Numbered from the stretch's first letter, positions 52,891 to 61,821 are shown. The stretch: DNA of 64,000 bases from CAZSBB01 sp964605235 (GCA_964605235.1 CAZSBB010000010.1:62001-126000), one strand, 5' to 3'. The notes: a model not told the origin generated them from the sequence alone. Translations and numbers: made by a program.

Positions 52891-53763
52891 ATGTATCAGC
52901 AATATTTCCAGCTCGAAACGCTGCCCTTCGAGAATCTGCCGGACCCCCGGTTCTTCTTCGCCAGCGAAGAGCACCGCGAAGCCCTGGCCGCCATCGAATA
53001 CACCATTCGCATGCGCAAGGGTTTTGTGATGGTCACCGGCGAAGTCGGGGCGGGCAAGACCACCGTCGGGCGCACCATGATCGAACGCTGCGCCGACCAG
53101 GTGCGCGTGGTCCCGGTGCTGCACAATCACCAGACCGGCATGCAACTGCTGCGGCAGACGCTGCGGGCCCTGGAGATCAGCTACCAGCCCACCGACGATC
53201 ACGCCGAGCTGCTCGAAAAGCTGTTCATCCAGCTGTACGAACAGCAGGGCGCCGGCCTGCCCACCGTGCTGCTGGTCGATGAAGCCCAGACCCTCTCGGA
53301 TGAAGCGCTCGAGGAACTGCGCCTGCTGAGCAACTTCGACACCTCCACCGACAAGATGGTGCAGGTCGTGCTCATCGGCCAGCCGGAGCTCGCCACCCGT
53401 TTGCGCGGCCCGAAGCTGCGGGCGCTGCGGCAGCGCATCGCCATGGTCAAGCATGTGCGTCCGCTGAACATCACCGAGACCGCCGCCTACATCCGCCATC
53501 GCCTGCGCACCGCCAGCATTGACCCGCAGAACGTGCAGGTGCAGTTCGCCGGCTCCACCATTGACGCCATCCACCAGGCGACCGGCGGCGTGCCGCGCCT
53601 GATCAACTTCTGCTGCGACAACTGTCTGCTGCTGGCGATGGTCAGCCAGACCCGGCAGATCACCCCCGCCATGGTTCTGCGCGTGGTGGAAGACATGTCC
53701 CCGAGCCTGGAAGAAGCCCCCGCCAGCCGCAGCCAGTCGAGCCCGCGCCTGGCGATCGCCTGA
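52891..53763 (+). CDS. ExeA/GspA-like secretion ATPase of exopolysaccharide locus
   Basis: A 290-residue AAA ATPase. Starts YFQLETLPFENLPDPRFFF, the family N-terminal signature; Walker A VTGEVGAGKTTVGRT, Walker B TVLLVDEAQTLS, sensor LIGQPELATRL. The family is typical of PEP-CTERM/exosortase exopolysaccharide loci, where such ATPases sit beside the chain-length protein. It lacks the peptidoglycan-binding domain of ExeA. Preceded by GAAAGGATT ribosome site. Confidence 0.87.
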   Translation: MYQQYFQLETLPFENLPDPRFFFASEEHREALAAIEYTIRMRKGFVMVTGEVGAGKTTVGRTMIERCADQVRVVPVLHNHQTGMQLLRQTLRALEISYQPTDDHAELLEKLFIQLYEQQGAGLPTVLLVDEAQTLSDEALEELRLLSNFDTSTDKMVQVVLIGQPELATRLRGPKLRALRQRIAMVKHVRPLNITETAAYIRHRLRTASIDPQNVQVQFAGSTIDAIHQATGGVPRLINFCCDNCLLLAMVSQTRQITPAMVLRVVEDMSPSLEEAPASRSQSSPRLAIA

Positions 53764-53781
53764 GCCTGAAAGGATTACCCG

Positions 53782-54825
53782 ATGGGCTACATCTTTGACG
53801 CCTTGACCCGCGCCGGCTCCGCCGCGCGAACCCCCGGCCAAACGCCCGCCTCCGTGCAGCGTCCCGCGCCGGCGCCGGAACACGAACAGCCGGCGACCAC
53901 GTTCAAGTTTCCCGGCGCCGCCGAAGCCGCCGCGGCACGCTCAGCGGAAACGGTGAACGAAGCCCCGGCCTACGAGCCGCGCAGCGCTGAGGAAGCGCCC
54001 GCGCCCGCCGTGGCCCGCAAAACCAAACGGCCCGGCAGCAAGTCGAGCAGTGGTTCCGGCAACAGTTCCGGGGGCGGTTCCGGGGGTGGACGCCACGGCT
54101 CGACGCGCACCCATGGCGTGGATGAGCGCCTGGTCGCCATCACCGATCCGTCCTCGCAGATCGCCGAGGAATACCGCGCCATCCGCACCAGCCTGCTGGC
54201 GAAATGGGAGCATCGGCGTCACCTGGTGCACACCGTCACCAGCGCCACCCCGCAGGAAGGCAAGACGCTCACCAGCCTGAACCTGGGCTTCAGCTTCGCC
54301 GAGCTGCGCAATCGCCGCACGCTGGTCATCGAAGCCGACCTGCGCCTGCCGCAGTTCCGCAAGCTCATCAGCCTGCCCCAGACGCCCGGCCTGGTCGGCG
54401 TGCTGGAAGAAGGCGTGCCCGTCGAGCGCGCCGTGGTGCGCATGAGCGGCTACGACCTGGACATCCTGCCCGCCGGCGGCCGGCTCGACAACGATGCGGT
54501 GCAGGTGCTTTCGAGTCCCGCGCTGACCAACCTGATCAAACAACTGCGTCACCAGTACGACCATGTGGTGATCGACACCCCGCCGGTGGTGGAGCTCGCC
54601 GACGCGGGCATCATCGGCGCCCAGAGCGACGATGTGCTGCTGATCGCCCGCATGAACCGCACGCCCAAGGCGCTCATTCAGCAGGCCATCCGCACCCTCG
54701 CCAGCTACAAGGCGCCGGTGGCGGGGCTGATCGCCACGGATCAATCGCGGCATCGTCGCCGGTACTACTACTACCGCTACGGCTACAAGTACCAATACCA
54801 CTCGGCGCGTCGTCGGGCTGCTTGA
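53782..54825 (+). CDS. exopolysaccharide tyrosine autokinase (CpsD/Wzc-C-like)
   Basis: A 347-residue BY-kinase. N-terminal MGYIFDALTRAG motif is like the autokinases of PEP-CTERM loci. About 75 residues of low-complexity linker follow. The catalytic part: Walker A SATPQEGKT with Lys161, Walker A' VIEADLRLPQF, Walker B VVIDTPPVVEL. The C-terminal tail (about residues 327-342) has a dense tyrosine cluster (RYYYYRYGYKYQYH), the expected autophosphorylation tail. It acts with the Wzz-like protein to regulate polymer length. Confidence 0.9.
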   Translation: MGYIFDALTRAGSAARTPGQTPASVQRPAPAPEHEQPATTFKFPGAAEAAAARSAETVNEAPAYEPRSAEEAPAPAVARKTKRPGSKSSSGSGNSSGGGSGGGRHGSTRTHGVDERLVAITDPSSQIAEEYRAIRTSLLAKWEHRRHLVHTVTSATPQEGKTLTSLNLGFSFAELRNRRTLVIEADLRLPQFRKLISLPQTPGLVGVLEEGVPVERAVVRMSGYDLDILPAGGRLDNDAVQVLSSPALTNLIKQLRHQYDHVVIDTPPVVELADAGIIGAQSDDVLLIARMNRTPKALIQQAIRTLASYKAPVAGLIATDQSRHRRRYYYYRYGYKYQYHSARRRAA

Positions 54826-54855
54826 TTCGTTGGTCACCTGGTGAGGAGTACAGCC

Positions 54856-56136
54856 ATGCCGCAGCGAACAGCCATGCACGAAGCGGACGGGGCGGTCGGG
54901 AGAAAGATGACCGAGGCTGTTACCGCAGCCGCACGGGGCGGAGGGGAGAATCCGCCTGCCGTGTCGGAGCGCCCGGCATTACTGATGCTGGCGCATACGC
55001 TGCCGGACCCGTTGGGAGATGCGGCCGCCGCGCGCGCCTGGCAACTGTTGCGCACGGCGGCCCTCTCCCACCGGGTTTACCTGGCGTGCCTGGCGCCGCG
55101 CCGGGTCCACCTCAACCAATGGCAGGCGCTGCACGACCTGACGCATGAAATCCACCTGCAGGACACCGCCGCCGCCGAACGCGCCGCGGCGCTGGGCATC
55201 AGCGTGCTCGATGAAGTCACCGGCGAGCAATGGCGCTACGCGCCGGTGCTGCGCGGGGCGATCGGGCAATGGTCCGGCCAGGTCGGCTTCGACACCGTGC
55301 TGACCACGCATCCGGCGCTGTGGACCTTCGGCAGTGCCGCGCCATGCCGGCTGGGCGTCTGCGATCTGCCGTCGCCGCGCAGCGTGCAGCATCGCCACGC
55401 CAGTCACCGCACGCGCTTGTGGCGGGCGTGGCATCGGCGGCAAGCGCGCTTGCATGAACAACATGAACGCCTGGCGGCGGGCACCTGTGATGTGCTGACC
55501 GTTTCCCGCAATGATGATCGCTACCGCTACCGCATCGGCTCGCGGCAGCCCTTGCTGCTGACCGATGCGGTGGACCTGCGCTATTTCGCGGCGGTGGCGG
55601 CCCGGCATCAGCGCGTGGACGAACCGCCGATCAACAATCTGGTGCTGCACGCCGACTGGGATCAGGGTTTGGCGAGTCGCGCCACCGCCTGGTTCCTCGA
55701 CAGCATTTGGCCGCGCATCCGCACTGCGGTGTCCAACGTGGTCATCAGCAGTTCGCACACCGTGCGCGGGCTGGCGGCGCTGGATCGTCTCGCCAATGCT
55801 TCCGTCGTCGTGTCGCCGCTGACCGAACCGCTCAGTTCGCGCCGGCCGCTGCTGCAGGCGATGGCGTTGTCCCGGCCGGTGATCGCGCCGCTCGCCGCCG
55901 CGCGGCAACTGGGCGCCCGGCATGGCGAACACCTGCTGACCAGCCGGCGCGACCGCGATTGGCTGGACCACTGCGTGGCGGCGCTGCGGTCGCTGGACAT
56001 GCGCCAGCAACTGGCGCGCGGGGCGCGGTCCTTCGTGGAAAGCCATTGCCCGATCGAGCACACCGGCCAACTGCTGATTCAGACGCTGCGGCAAAGCGGC
56101 GCCCTGCCTGTGCCGGCGCTCGCCCGCGCGGCATAA
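54856..56136 (+). CDS. glycosyltransferase, PEP-CTERM/EpsH-associated type
   Basis: A 426-residue GT-B-type transferase with no membrane segment. LLMLAHTLPDPLGDAAAARAWQLL resembles the N-terminus of the sugar transferases that accompany EpsH/XrtA loci, split here to stay brief; the C-terminal half has VVVSPLTEPLSSRRPLL and AMALSRPVIA at the donor-site position. An AGGAG site seven bases before the ATG at 54856 supports that start over the GTG at 54841. Last biosynthesis gene of the operon. Confidence 0.75.
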   Translation: MPQRTAMHEADGAVGRKMTEAVTAAARGGGENPPAVSERPALLMLAHTLPDPLGDAAAARAWQLLRTAALSHRVYLACLAPRRVHLNQWQALHDLTHEIHLQDTAAAERAAALGISVLDEVTGEQWRYAPVLRGAIGQWSGQVGFDTVLTTHPALWTFGSAAPCRLGVCDLPSPRSVQHRHASHRTRLWRAWHRRQARLHEQHERLAAGTCDVLTVSRNDDRYRYRIGSRQPLLLTDAVDLRYFAAVAARHQRVDEPPINNLVLHADWDQGLASRATAWFLDSIWPRIRTAVSNVVISSSHTVRGLAALDRLANASVVVSPLTEPLSSRRPLLQAMALSRPVIAPLAAARQLGARHGEHLLTSRRDRDWLDHCVAALRSLDMRQQLARGARSFVESHCPIEHTGQLLIQTLRQSGALPVPALARAA

Positions 56137-56145
56137 TGAGCCTCC

Positions 56146-56961
56146 ATGTTCATGCTGGCGGTCACTGCGGATCCCTGCACCGAGGCGCCGCTGCTCAAGA
56201 CGGCGGCGCGGCTGGCGGTGGATCACAACCTGCCATTTGCTGAGACTCCCACCACCGCCGCCGCCTTCGAACTGCTGCTGGTCGCCACGCCCACCCGGCT
56301 GGAGTTGCGGGCGCGCGATGACGCCGGCAAACCTTTTGCCGTCGATCTGTCCAAGCTCGATGTCACCTCGGCCGCCGGCCGCAGCCTCAAACAACCCCTC
56401 GCCAAAGCTCTGGGCATCAAGCGTCGCAGCGATCCGCCCCCGGTGGTCATCGACGCCACCGCCGGCTGGGGCGAAGACAGTTGGCTCATGCTCGCCTTCG
56501 GCTGCACGGTGCTGCTGGTGGAACGTCATCCCGCGGTCGCCACCTTGCTGCGCGACGGACTGTTGCGCGCGGGGGTGACGAATCCGCAGATGCTGGGCCG
56601 CGCGCATGTGGTCATCAGCGACAGTCGGCATCTGCTGCGTCGGCTGAGCAAGCGGGATGAAACCGACGCGGCACTGCCCAGCGCGGTCGCGCCGTTCCTA
56701 CAGCCGGATGTGGTGTATCTCGACCCGATGTATCCCGGCCACGCCCAGCGCAAGACCGCTGAGCGCAAACCGCTGCGGCTGCTGCGCGAGCTGGTCGGCG
56801 CGGACGACGATGCGGCCGAGTTGCTGCACTGGGCGCGGCAGGTGGCGGGCAAACGGGTGATCGTCAAACGTCCCACCAAAGCCGCGCCGCTGGCGGAGGC
56901 GCCGCCGACGATGAGCTACGCGGGCAAGAGCCTGCGGTTTGATGTGTATGTGCGGATGTGA
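56146..56961 (+). CDS. rsmJ: 16S rRNA m2G1516 methyltransferase
   Basis: A 271-residue SAM-dependent rRNA methyltransferase modifying the 2-amino group of G1516. DATAGWGEDSWLMLAFG is the SAM motif, LVERHPAVATLLRDGL and DVVYLDPMYPGHAQRK (the catalytic DPMYP). Its start is nine bases after the glycosyltransferase, so it may be cotranscribed with the exopolysaccharide genes although the function is unrelated. Confidence 0.9.
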   Translation: MFMLAVTADPCTEAPLLKTAARLAVDHNLPFAETPTTAAAFELLLVATPTRLELRARDDAGKPFAVDLSKLDVTSAAGRSLKQPLAKALGIKRRSDPPPVVIDATAGWGEDSWLMLAFGCTVLLVERHPAVATLLRDGLLRAGVTNPQMLGRAHVVISDSRHLLRRLSKRDETDAALPSAVAPFLQPDVVYLDPMYPGHAQRKTAERKPLRLLRELVGADDDAAELLHWARQVAGKRVIVKRPTKAAPLAEAPPTMSYAGKSLRFDVYVRM

Positions 56962-57019
56962 AGCGGGCTACGGGGAACGGGTGGGAAGCGAAATATCTGT
57001 GGTCGTCGTTGCGCTCATA

Positions 57020-57682
57020 TCACCGCAGCGTGGCGGTCATCTCGGCGGTCAACGTGCGCCCCGTGGCGGCATCGGTGAGCGCGACTTTCACGGTCGCGCT
57101 GTCGGCTTGCGCGGGGAGCGGCGCCGGCAGCGGAAGCTCCACGGTGTAATGCGTGCCGGTGATGCCGGTGCGGTACGCCTGATCCCATTGCGCGGGCGTC
57201 AGGCTGGTTTCACCCAGCACCACGGGTTGCGTGCCGGGCTGCACCCACACTGCTTGCGCCTGGAGCGCCCCGGCAGTGGGCAGGAAGCGCCCGAACTGGT
57301 CGCGCGGCATGAGGTACAGGCGAAGCAATTCCCGCTGGCCATCCTGATCGCCATCGACCGCGGCACTGTAGCGCCCAAAGTGCAGACTCGCCGCCTGGGG
57401 CACGTCCGCGCCGGTCAGCGCCGGGTCGGATGATCCGGGGGAACCGCTGGCGGCGCGTTGGGCGTCAAGCTCCGCCACGCGGGCCTTGACGCGCTGCTGG
57501 AGCGTTTCGACATTGCGTTTGAGTTCGAGGTTTTCCGCCCGCAGGCGATCGTTCTCGCTGCTGACGCGATTGGCGCTGACGTTGGTGCAGCCGGTCAGGC
57601 ACGCCGACAGCAGCGCCAGCGCGAGGAGGGTCAGCGCGCTGAGTTGGCGGGTCGCAGCCGGGGAGAGGCGTTTAATCTTCAT
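57020..57682 (-). CDS. putative lipoprotein with N-terminal coiled coil
   Basis: A 220-residue lipoprotein. The ATG at 57682 gives a signal sequence ending LLSACLTGC, the lipobox being LTGC. A short coiled coil follows (SENDRLRAENLELKRNVE), then a beta-rich domain with no family. It overlaps the clpP gene end by 11 bases, so it is translationally coupled. Function unknown. Confidence 0.65.
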   Translation of the reverse strand: MKIKRLSPAATRQLSALTLLALALLSACLTGCTNVSANRVSSENDRLRAENLELKRNVETLQQRVKARVAELDAQRAASGSPGSSDPALTGADVPQAASLHFGRYSAAVDGDQDGQRELLRLYLMPRDQFGRFLPTAGALQAQAVWVQPGTQPVVLGETSLTPAQWDQAYRTGITGTHYTVELPLPAPLPAQADSATVKVALTDAATGRTLTAEMTATLR

Positions 57683-58301
57683 CGCCCTTGTGGTTGCTCG
57701 CCATGCTGTCGGGGATGTCCTGGAGGATGGCGTCGATGCAGCCGTAGTCCTTGGCTTCCGCAGCATCGAGCCAGTAATCGCGTTCGCAGTCGCGGGCGAT
57801 GGTGTCGTAATCCTTGCCGCAGTGCTTGGCCATGAGCTTGTAGAGGCGTTCGCGGGTGCGGAGCATTTCCTTGGCCTGGATGCCCAGGTCGGTCGCCGGG
57901 CCGGTGATGACGCCGCCCATCAGGGGCTGGTGCAGCAGCACGCGGCTGTTGGGCAGGATGTAGCGTTTGCCGGCATGTCCCGCCATCAGCAGCACGGCGC
58001 CCATGGACGCCGCCATGCCCACGCAGTAGGTCGCCACGTTGGGGCGGATGAACTGCATGGTGTCATAGATGCCCATGCCGGCGCTGACGGAGCCACCGGG
58101 GCTGTTGATGTAGAAATGGATGTCGGCCTTGGGGTCTTCGTTGGACAGGAAGAGCAGCTGGGCGACGATGAGATTCGCCGAATCGTCATCGACCGGGCCG
58201 CCCAGGAAGACGATGCGATCCTTGAGCAGGCGCGACCAGATGTCGTACGCCCGCTCACCCCGGCCGCTTTTTTCGATCACGATTGGCGTGTAGTAGCTCA
58301 T
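57672..58301 (-). CDS. clpP: ATP-dependent Clp protease proteolytic subunit
   Basis: A 209-residue serine peptidase forming the tetradecameric chamber; works with ClpX or ClpA. Catalytic Ser in MAASMGAVLLMAG, His in LLHQPLMGG, Asp in the RDYWLDAAEA region. NSPGGSVSAGMGIYDTM is typical. No clpX adjoins. Planctomycetes often have two clpP genes; this could be one of them. Confidence 0.95.
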   Translation of the reverse strand: MSYYTPIVIEKSGRGERAYDIWSRLLKDRIVFLGGPVDDDSANLIVAQLLFLSNEDPKADIHFYINSPGGSVSAGMGIYDTMQFIRPNVATYCVGMAASMGAVLLMAGHAGKRYILPNSRVLLHQPLMGGVITGPATDLGIQAKEMLRTRERLYKLMAKHCGKDYDTIARDCERDYWLDAAEAKDYGCIDAILQDIPDSMASNHKGDED

Positions 58302-58403
58302 GCCGACGGATTCCTGCTGCGTGAATGGATTGACGGACGGATTCTAGCAACGCAGTGCGCCGCGGGCGAACGTGGAAGAAAATCGGTTGATTACCCCGCC
58401 CTG

Positions 58404-58498
58404 TTTAGCCGGCGAGCTTGCTCGCCGGGGAATGGGGGAAGGCGGTCGGGATGAGCGCATGGCGCGCTGCCGCGCGGCGAGCAAGCTCGCCCGCTAAG
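58404..58498. repeat. inverted-repeat element, TTAGC-GGCGAGC family
   Basis: Left arm TTTAGCCGGCGAGCTTGCTC continuing GCCGGGG; right arm GGCGAGCAAGCTCGCCCGCT followed by AAG. Each arm is itself a palindrome (GGCGAGC/GCTCGCC). The element is 95 bp and fills the spacer between clpP and the isomerase gene. Relatives of the TTAGC arm occur near 6.27 and 13.26 kb. Confidence 0.75.
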
Positions 58499-58544
58499 CG
58501 GCGAACCGCGTGGTGGGGGTGATGGGGCGTGGGGTGATGCGGCG

Positions 58545-59414
58545 TTATTTGCCGATCAGGCTGCGCAGGTATTCCAGGCCCAGCGTGACCGCTTTGGTCG
58601 GCTCTTCCATGCCTTCGAATTCCAGCGACAGGTAATGGTCGTAGCCGGCCTTCTTGAGCAGCTTGATCTGCTGGGGCAGGTCCAGCACGCCGTGGCCCAC
58701 GATGGCGCCGCGCAGGGCGATGGGCGTGGGCGTGGCGAACCAGCCCGAGGGCGGCATGGTTTTCTTGGAACGAACGTGAAAATCCTTGGCGTGCGCCATG
58801 ATGGCGTACTTCGCCAGACGGGCGACGGCCTTGGTCGGGTCGTCATTGACGCACAGGAAGTTGCCCAGGTCGATGGTCAGGCCATAGTTGGGATGCTTGA
58901 CGGTTTGCAGCAGTTTTTCGACCCGCGCGGCCGCCTGCATGTAGAACCCGTGATTCTCCAGCGAGGTCTTCACCCCGCGCTCGGCGGCGTAATCCGCCAC
59001 TTCGCGGATGGCGGGGACGATCACCTTCAAACAGCCGGCGAAGGTTTTCGCGCCTTTGTAGTTGGGATATTTGGTGAACCCGCGCGTCACGTCATGACGC
59101 ATGCTCGGCACCCCCAGCGTGGCGGCGACATCCACTTCACGCTTGAGCTGGGCGATCACTTCCTGCTGCTCTTTAGCGGGCAGGCACAGCTCCGCGCCCA
59201 CGCAGTAGCTGACAACCTGCAGGCCCTTCTGCTCGGCGCGCTTGCGCAACTGTGCCGCGCGCTTGCAGGGATTGTCCTTGGCTTTTTCATCCAACCCGGA
59301 GAACTCGATGCCGTCCGCGCCCGCGCCAGCCACGAAGTCGATGGTGTGCTCGAGCGTCTTGTTCTGTTCACGGCGCCAACGCGCCAGGCTGTAGCTGCTG
59401 ACGGACAATTTCAT
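58545..59414 (-). CDS. sugar phosphate isomerase/epimerase (AP-endonuclease 2-like TIM barrel)
   Basis: A 289-residue TIM-barrel protein of the xylose-isomerase-like/AP_endonuc_2 group. Metal ligands: Glu in SLENHGFYMQ, Asp in TIDLGNF, His in MAHAKDFHV, Glu in LSLEFEGME. No signal sequence, so cytosolic. Probably an isomerase or epimerase of a ketose, inositol-like or acid sugar. The ATG at 59414 has a GGAGCTTCTCC sequence ahead of it. It follows lysS after repeat A5. Confidence 0.8.
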   Translation of the reverse strand: MKLSVSSYSLARWRREQNKTLEHTIDFVAGAGADGIEFSGLDEKAKDNPCKRAAQLRKRAEQKGLQVVSYCVGAELCLPAKEQQEVIAQLKREVDVAATLGVPSMRHDVTRGFTKYPNYKGAKTFAGCLKVIVPAIREVADYAAERGVKTSLENHGFYMQAAARVEKLLQTVKHPNYGLTIDLGNFLCVNDDPTKAVARLAKYAIMAHAKDFHVRSKKTMPPSGWFATPTPIALRGAIVGHGVLDLPQQIKLLKKAGYDHYLSLEFEGMEEPTKAVTLGLEYLRSLIGK

Positions 59415-59499
59415 GGAGAAGCTCCGGGTAAACGGGAAAGTCGTGCGGGAAGCGCGCAACTGTAACAGCGGGGCGCGGTGGTGCAACTGGCGCGACTGC

Positions 59500-59669
59500 A
59501 ACGAGCCCGAAGCGTCAGCGAGGGGCAGGGCGCGGCAAGACGCATGGGTGCGATGACCGCCCCGGTGCGAGTGACGGCTTGTCTGGCGGGCGTCCGGGAC
59601 GTTGTCGGCGAACAAGTGGGATCAACCAGTGCCGGGCGCGCTGTTCGTCGCTTACGCCTGCGGTTCGTT
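59500..59669. repeat. AACGAGCC inverted-repeat element, copy A5, diverged, overlapping lysS 3' end
   Basis: Left arm AACGAGCCCGAAGCGTCAGC then GAGGGG; right arm CGTCGCTTACGCCTGCGGTT then CGTT. About 170 bp, longer and more mutated than the other four copies. The right arm codes for the last five LysS residues and the stop codon. Confidence 0.72.
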
Positions 59670-61238
59670 GCTGACGGGAGTGGTTTCGCCGCCTTGCTGG
59701 CGCAGGTGCGGGAAGAGGATGACATCGCGGATCGAACGCTGGTTGGTCAGCAGCATCACCAGCCGGTCGATGCCGATGCCCAAACCGCCGGCCGGGGGCA
59801 TGCCCACGCGCAGCGCTTCGATGAAGTCCTCGTCCAGACTGCGGAAGGTCGCTTCCTCGTCATCCAGCCCCGACACCTGAGCCTGAAAATTCGCCAACTG
59901 CACGTCCGGGTCGTTCAGCTCGGTGTAAGCGTTGGCGAGTTCCATGCCGTTGACGAACAGCTCGAATCGCTCGGCGATCTCGGGCTTCTCCGGCTTGGTG
60001 CGCGTCAGCGGGCACAGGCTCGCGGGATAGTCGATCACAAACGTCGGCTGCAACAGCGTGCCCTCGACCGTCTCCTCCCACACCTCATTGAGCAGCACAT
60101 CATGATCCTTGCCCGCCGGGTCCAACCCCAGTTTGCGGGCGTGCTGCGTGAGCTGTTCGTGGTCGGCGGCGTCGTAGCCATTGACCTCGCGGAACAGGTC
60201 GTGATACCCCGCGCGGCGGAAGGGCAGGGCGTAGCTGATCGTCTGCTCGCCATACGGCAGCGTGGCGGTGCCATGCAGGTCCAGCGCCAGGTCGTGGATC
60301 AACCGTTCGGTCAGCGCCATCATCGCGTGATAGTCGCCAAACGCCTGGTACAGCTCCAGCATGGTGAACTCGGGGTTATGCGAGCGATCCACGCCTTCGT
60401 TGCGGAAGTTGCGATTGATCTCAAACACGCGCGGCAAACCACCGACCAGCAGCCGCTTGAGGTAAAGCTCCGGCGCGATGCGCAGGTAGAGGTCCATGTC
60501 CAGCGCGTTGTGATGGGTGATGAACGGCCGGGCCGCGGCGCCGCCGGCGATGGGCTGCATCATCGGCGTCTCGACTTCCACAAACCCCGCGCCCAGTTCC
60601 GGGGGCGGCGTGTGCAGGAAATCGCGGACGAGTTTGAGGATGCGGCTGCGCTGCAGGAAGACCTGTGTGACCTGCGGATTGGCGTACAGGTCGACGTAGC
60701 GTTTGCGGTAGCGTTGCTCGGCGTCGGAGAAGCCGTAGTACTCGCTGGGCGGGGGGGCGAGGCTCTTGCAGGCGATGGAGAAGCCGGCGTCGCCTTCCGC
60801 CCAGACGGTGATCTCGCCGGTCTTGGTCATCGCCAAAGGGCCGCGGACGACGACGACATCGCCGATGTCCACCAGCTTGGCGAGCTTGAAGAGGTCTTCG
60901 GGCAGGGCGCGTTTGTTGGCGGCGACCTGCAGGTCGCCGGTGGCGTCGCGCAGGGTGATGAAGACGAGCTTGCCGATGTCGCGGTGCAGGACGATGCGGC
61001 CGGCGACGGCGACGGTGGGCCGCTGATCGTCGGCGGCGTCCGCCTTATGCCGGGCATCGGCGTCGGCGTCGTAGGCGGCGCGGGCGGAGGCGAGGTCGAT
61101 CAACCCATCGACGCGCCGGCCGTAGGGATCGACGTGCAACTCCTCGCGCAGGCGCTGGAGCTTACGCCGGCGATCGGCGATGAGATCGCCGGGCGTGTGC
61201 GAAGGCGTTTGCGACTGGTCGCTGGGCGCGTCGGACAT
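59652..61238 (-). CDS. lysS: lysyl-tRNA synthetase, class II
   Basis: Charges tRNA-Lys. 528 residues: OB-fold anticodon domain (VAVAGRIVLHRDIGKLVF, DATGDLQV), catalytic motif 1 around FVEVETPMMQPIAGGAAARPF, motif 2 FRNEGVDRSHNPEFTMLE, motif 3 GLGIGIDRLVMLLTN, and IRDVILFPHLR. The enzyme normally ends soon after that; here about 13 extra residues follow, of which the final NEPQA and stop come from repeat A5. The ATG at 61238 is chosen as the family start. Follows rplS by 54 bases. Confidence 0.95.
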   Translation of the reverse strand: MSDAPSDQSQTPSHTPGDLIADRRRKLQRLREELHVDPYGRRVDGLIDLASARAAYDADADARHKADAADDQRPTVAVAGRIVLHRDIGKLVFITLRDATGDLQVAANKRALPEDLFKLAKLVDIGDVVVVRGPLAMTKTGEITVWAEGDAGFSIACKSLAPPPSEYYGFSDAEQRYRKRYVDLYANPQVTQVFLQRSRILKLVRDFLHTPPPELGAGFVEVETPMMQPIAGGAAARPFITHHNALDMDLYLRIAPELYLKRLLVGGLPRVFEINRNFRNEGVDRSHNPEFTMLELYQAFGDYHAMMALTERLIHDLALDLHGTATLPYGEQTISYALPFRRAGYHDLFREVNGYDAADHEQLTQHARKLGLDPAGKDHDVLLNEVWEETVEGTLLQPTFVIDYPASLCPLTRTKPEKPEIAERFELFVNGMELANAYTELNDPDVQLANFQAQVSGLDDEEATFRSLDEDFIEALRVGMPPAGGLGIGIDRLVMLLTNQRSIRDVILFPHLRQQGGETTPVSNEPQA

Positions 61239-61292
61239 GACAGGATGCCGGCACAACGCCGCCAGCGCGGCGGGTTGTGATGGAGGACGGAA

Positions 61293-61715
61293 TTACTGGG
61301 CAGCGCCGGCGGTTGCCGACTCGGCCGCGGCCGCGGTGGTCGCCTGCTCCTGGACCAGGCTCTCCAGGCCGCGACGACGATCGCGCAGGCGGCGCTTCTT
61401 GCCGACGCGTTCCCGCAGGTAGTACAGCTTGGCGCGGCGGGTGTGGGCGTGCCGTTTGATGTCGATCTGCAGGACACGCGGGCTGTGAATCTTGAAGGTG
61501 CGCTCCACGCCTTCGTTGGCGACGATGCGCCGCACGGTGACGCTCTGGTTCAGCCCGCCGCCCTGGATTTTCAGGATGACGCCGCCGAACACCTGCACGC
61601 GCTCCTTGCCGCCCTCGACGATCTTCACATGCACATCGACGGTGTCGCCCACGTGCAGCTTGGGCAGATCGGACTTGAGCTGAGACTTTTCGAGTTCCGC
61701 AATGATCGTGTTCAT
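61293..61715 (-). CDS. rplS: ribosomal protein L19
   Basis: A 140-residue 50S subunit protein. Core VGDTVDVHVKIVEGGKERVQ, FGGVILKIQGGGLNQSVTVRRI, VERTFKIHSPRV and RRAKLYYLRERVGKK. The C-terminus has an Ala/Thr-rich extension of about 20 residues. Start at the ATG at 61715, preceded by GGGAG. The leader is full of palindromic repeats; no autoregulatory structure could be identified. Confidence 0.96.
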   Translation of the reverse strand: MNTIIAELEKSQLKSDLPKLHVGDTVDVHVKIVEGGKERVQVFGGVILKIQGGGLNQSVTVRRIVANEGVERTFKIHSPRVLQIDIKRHAHTRRAKLYYLRERVGKKRRLRDRRRGLESLVQEQATTAAAAESATAGAAQ

Positions 61716-61821
61716 GGCATGCTCCCACCAATGGCCAGCGCACCGACGCATTCCACCGCGTCAGGCGAGCCGAGCAATGTACCAGAGGGCGGGAGGGTCG
61801 GCAAATCCGGGGCGGAAGAGG

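Noticed and set aside
54841..54843. GTG start for the EpsH-type glycosyltransferase
   Set aside because: The AGGAG seven bases before the ATG at 56 lies within the frame the GTG would read; the ATG has the better ribosome site.
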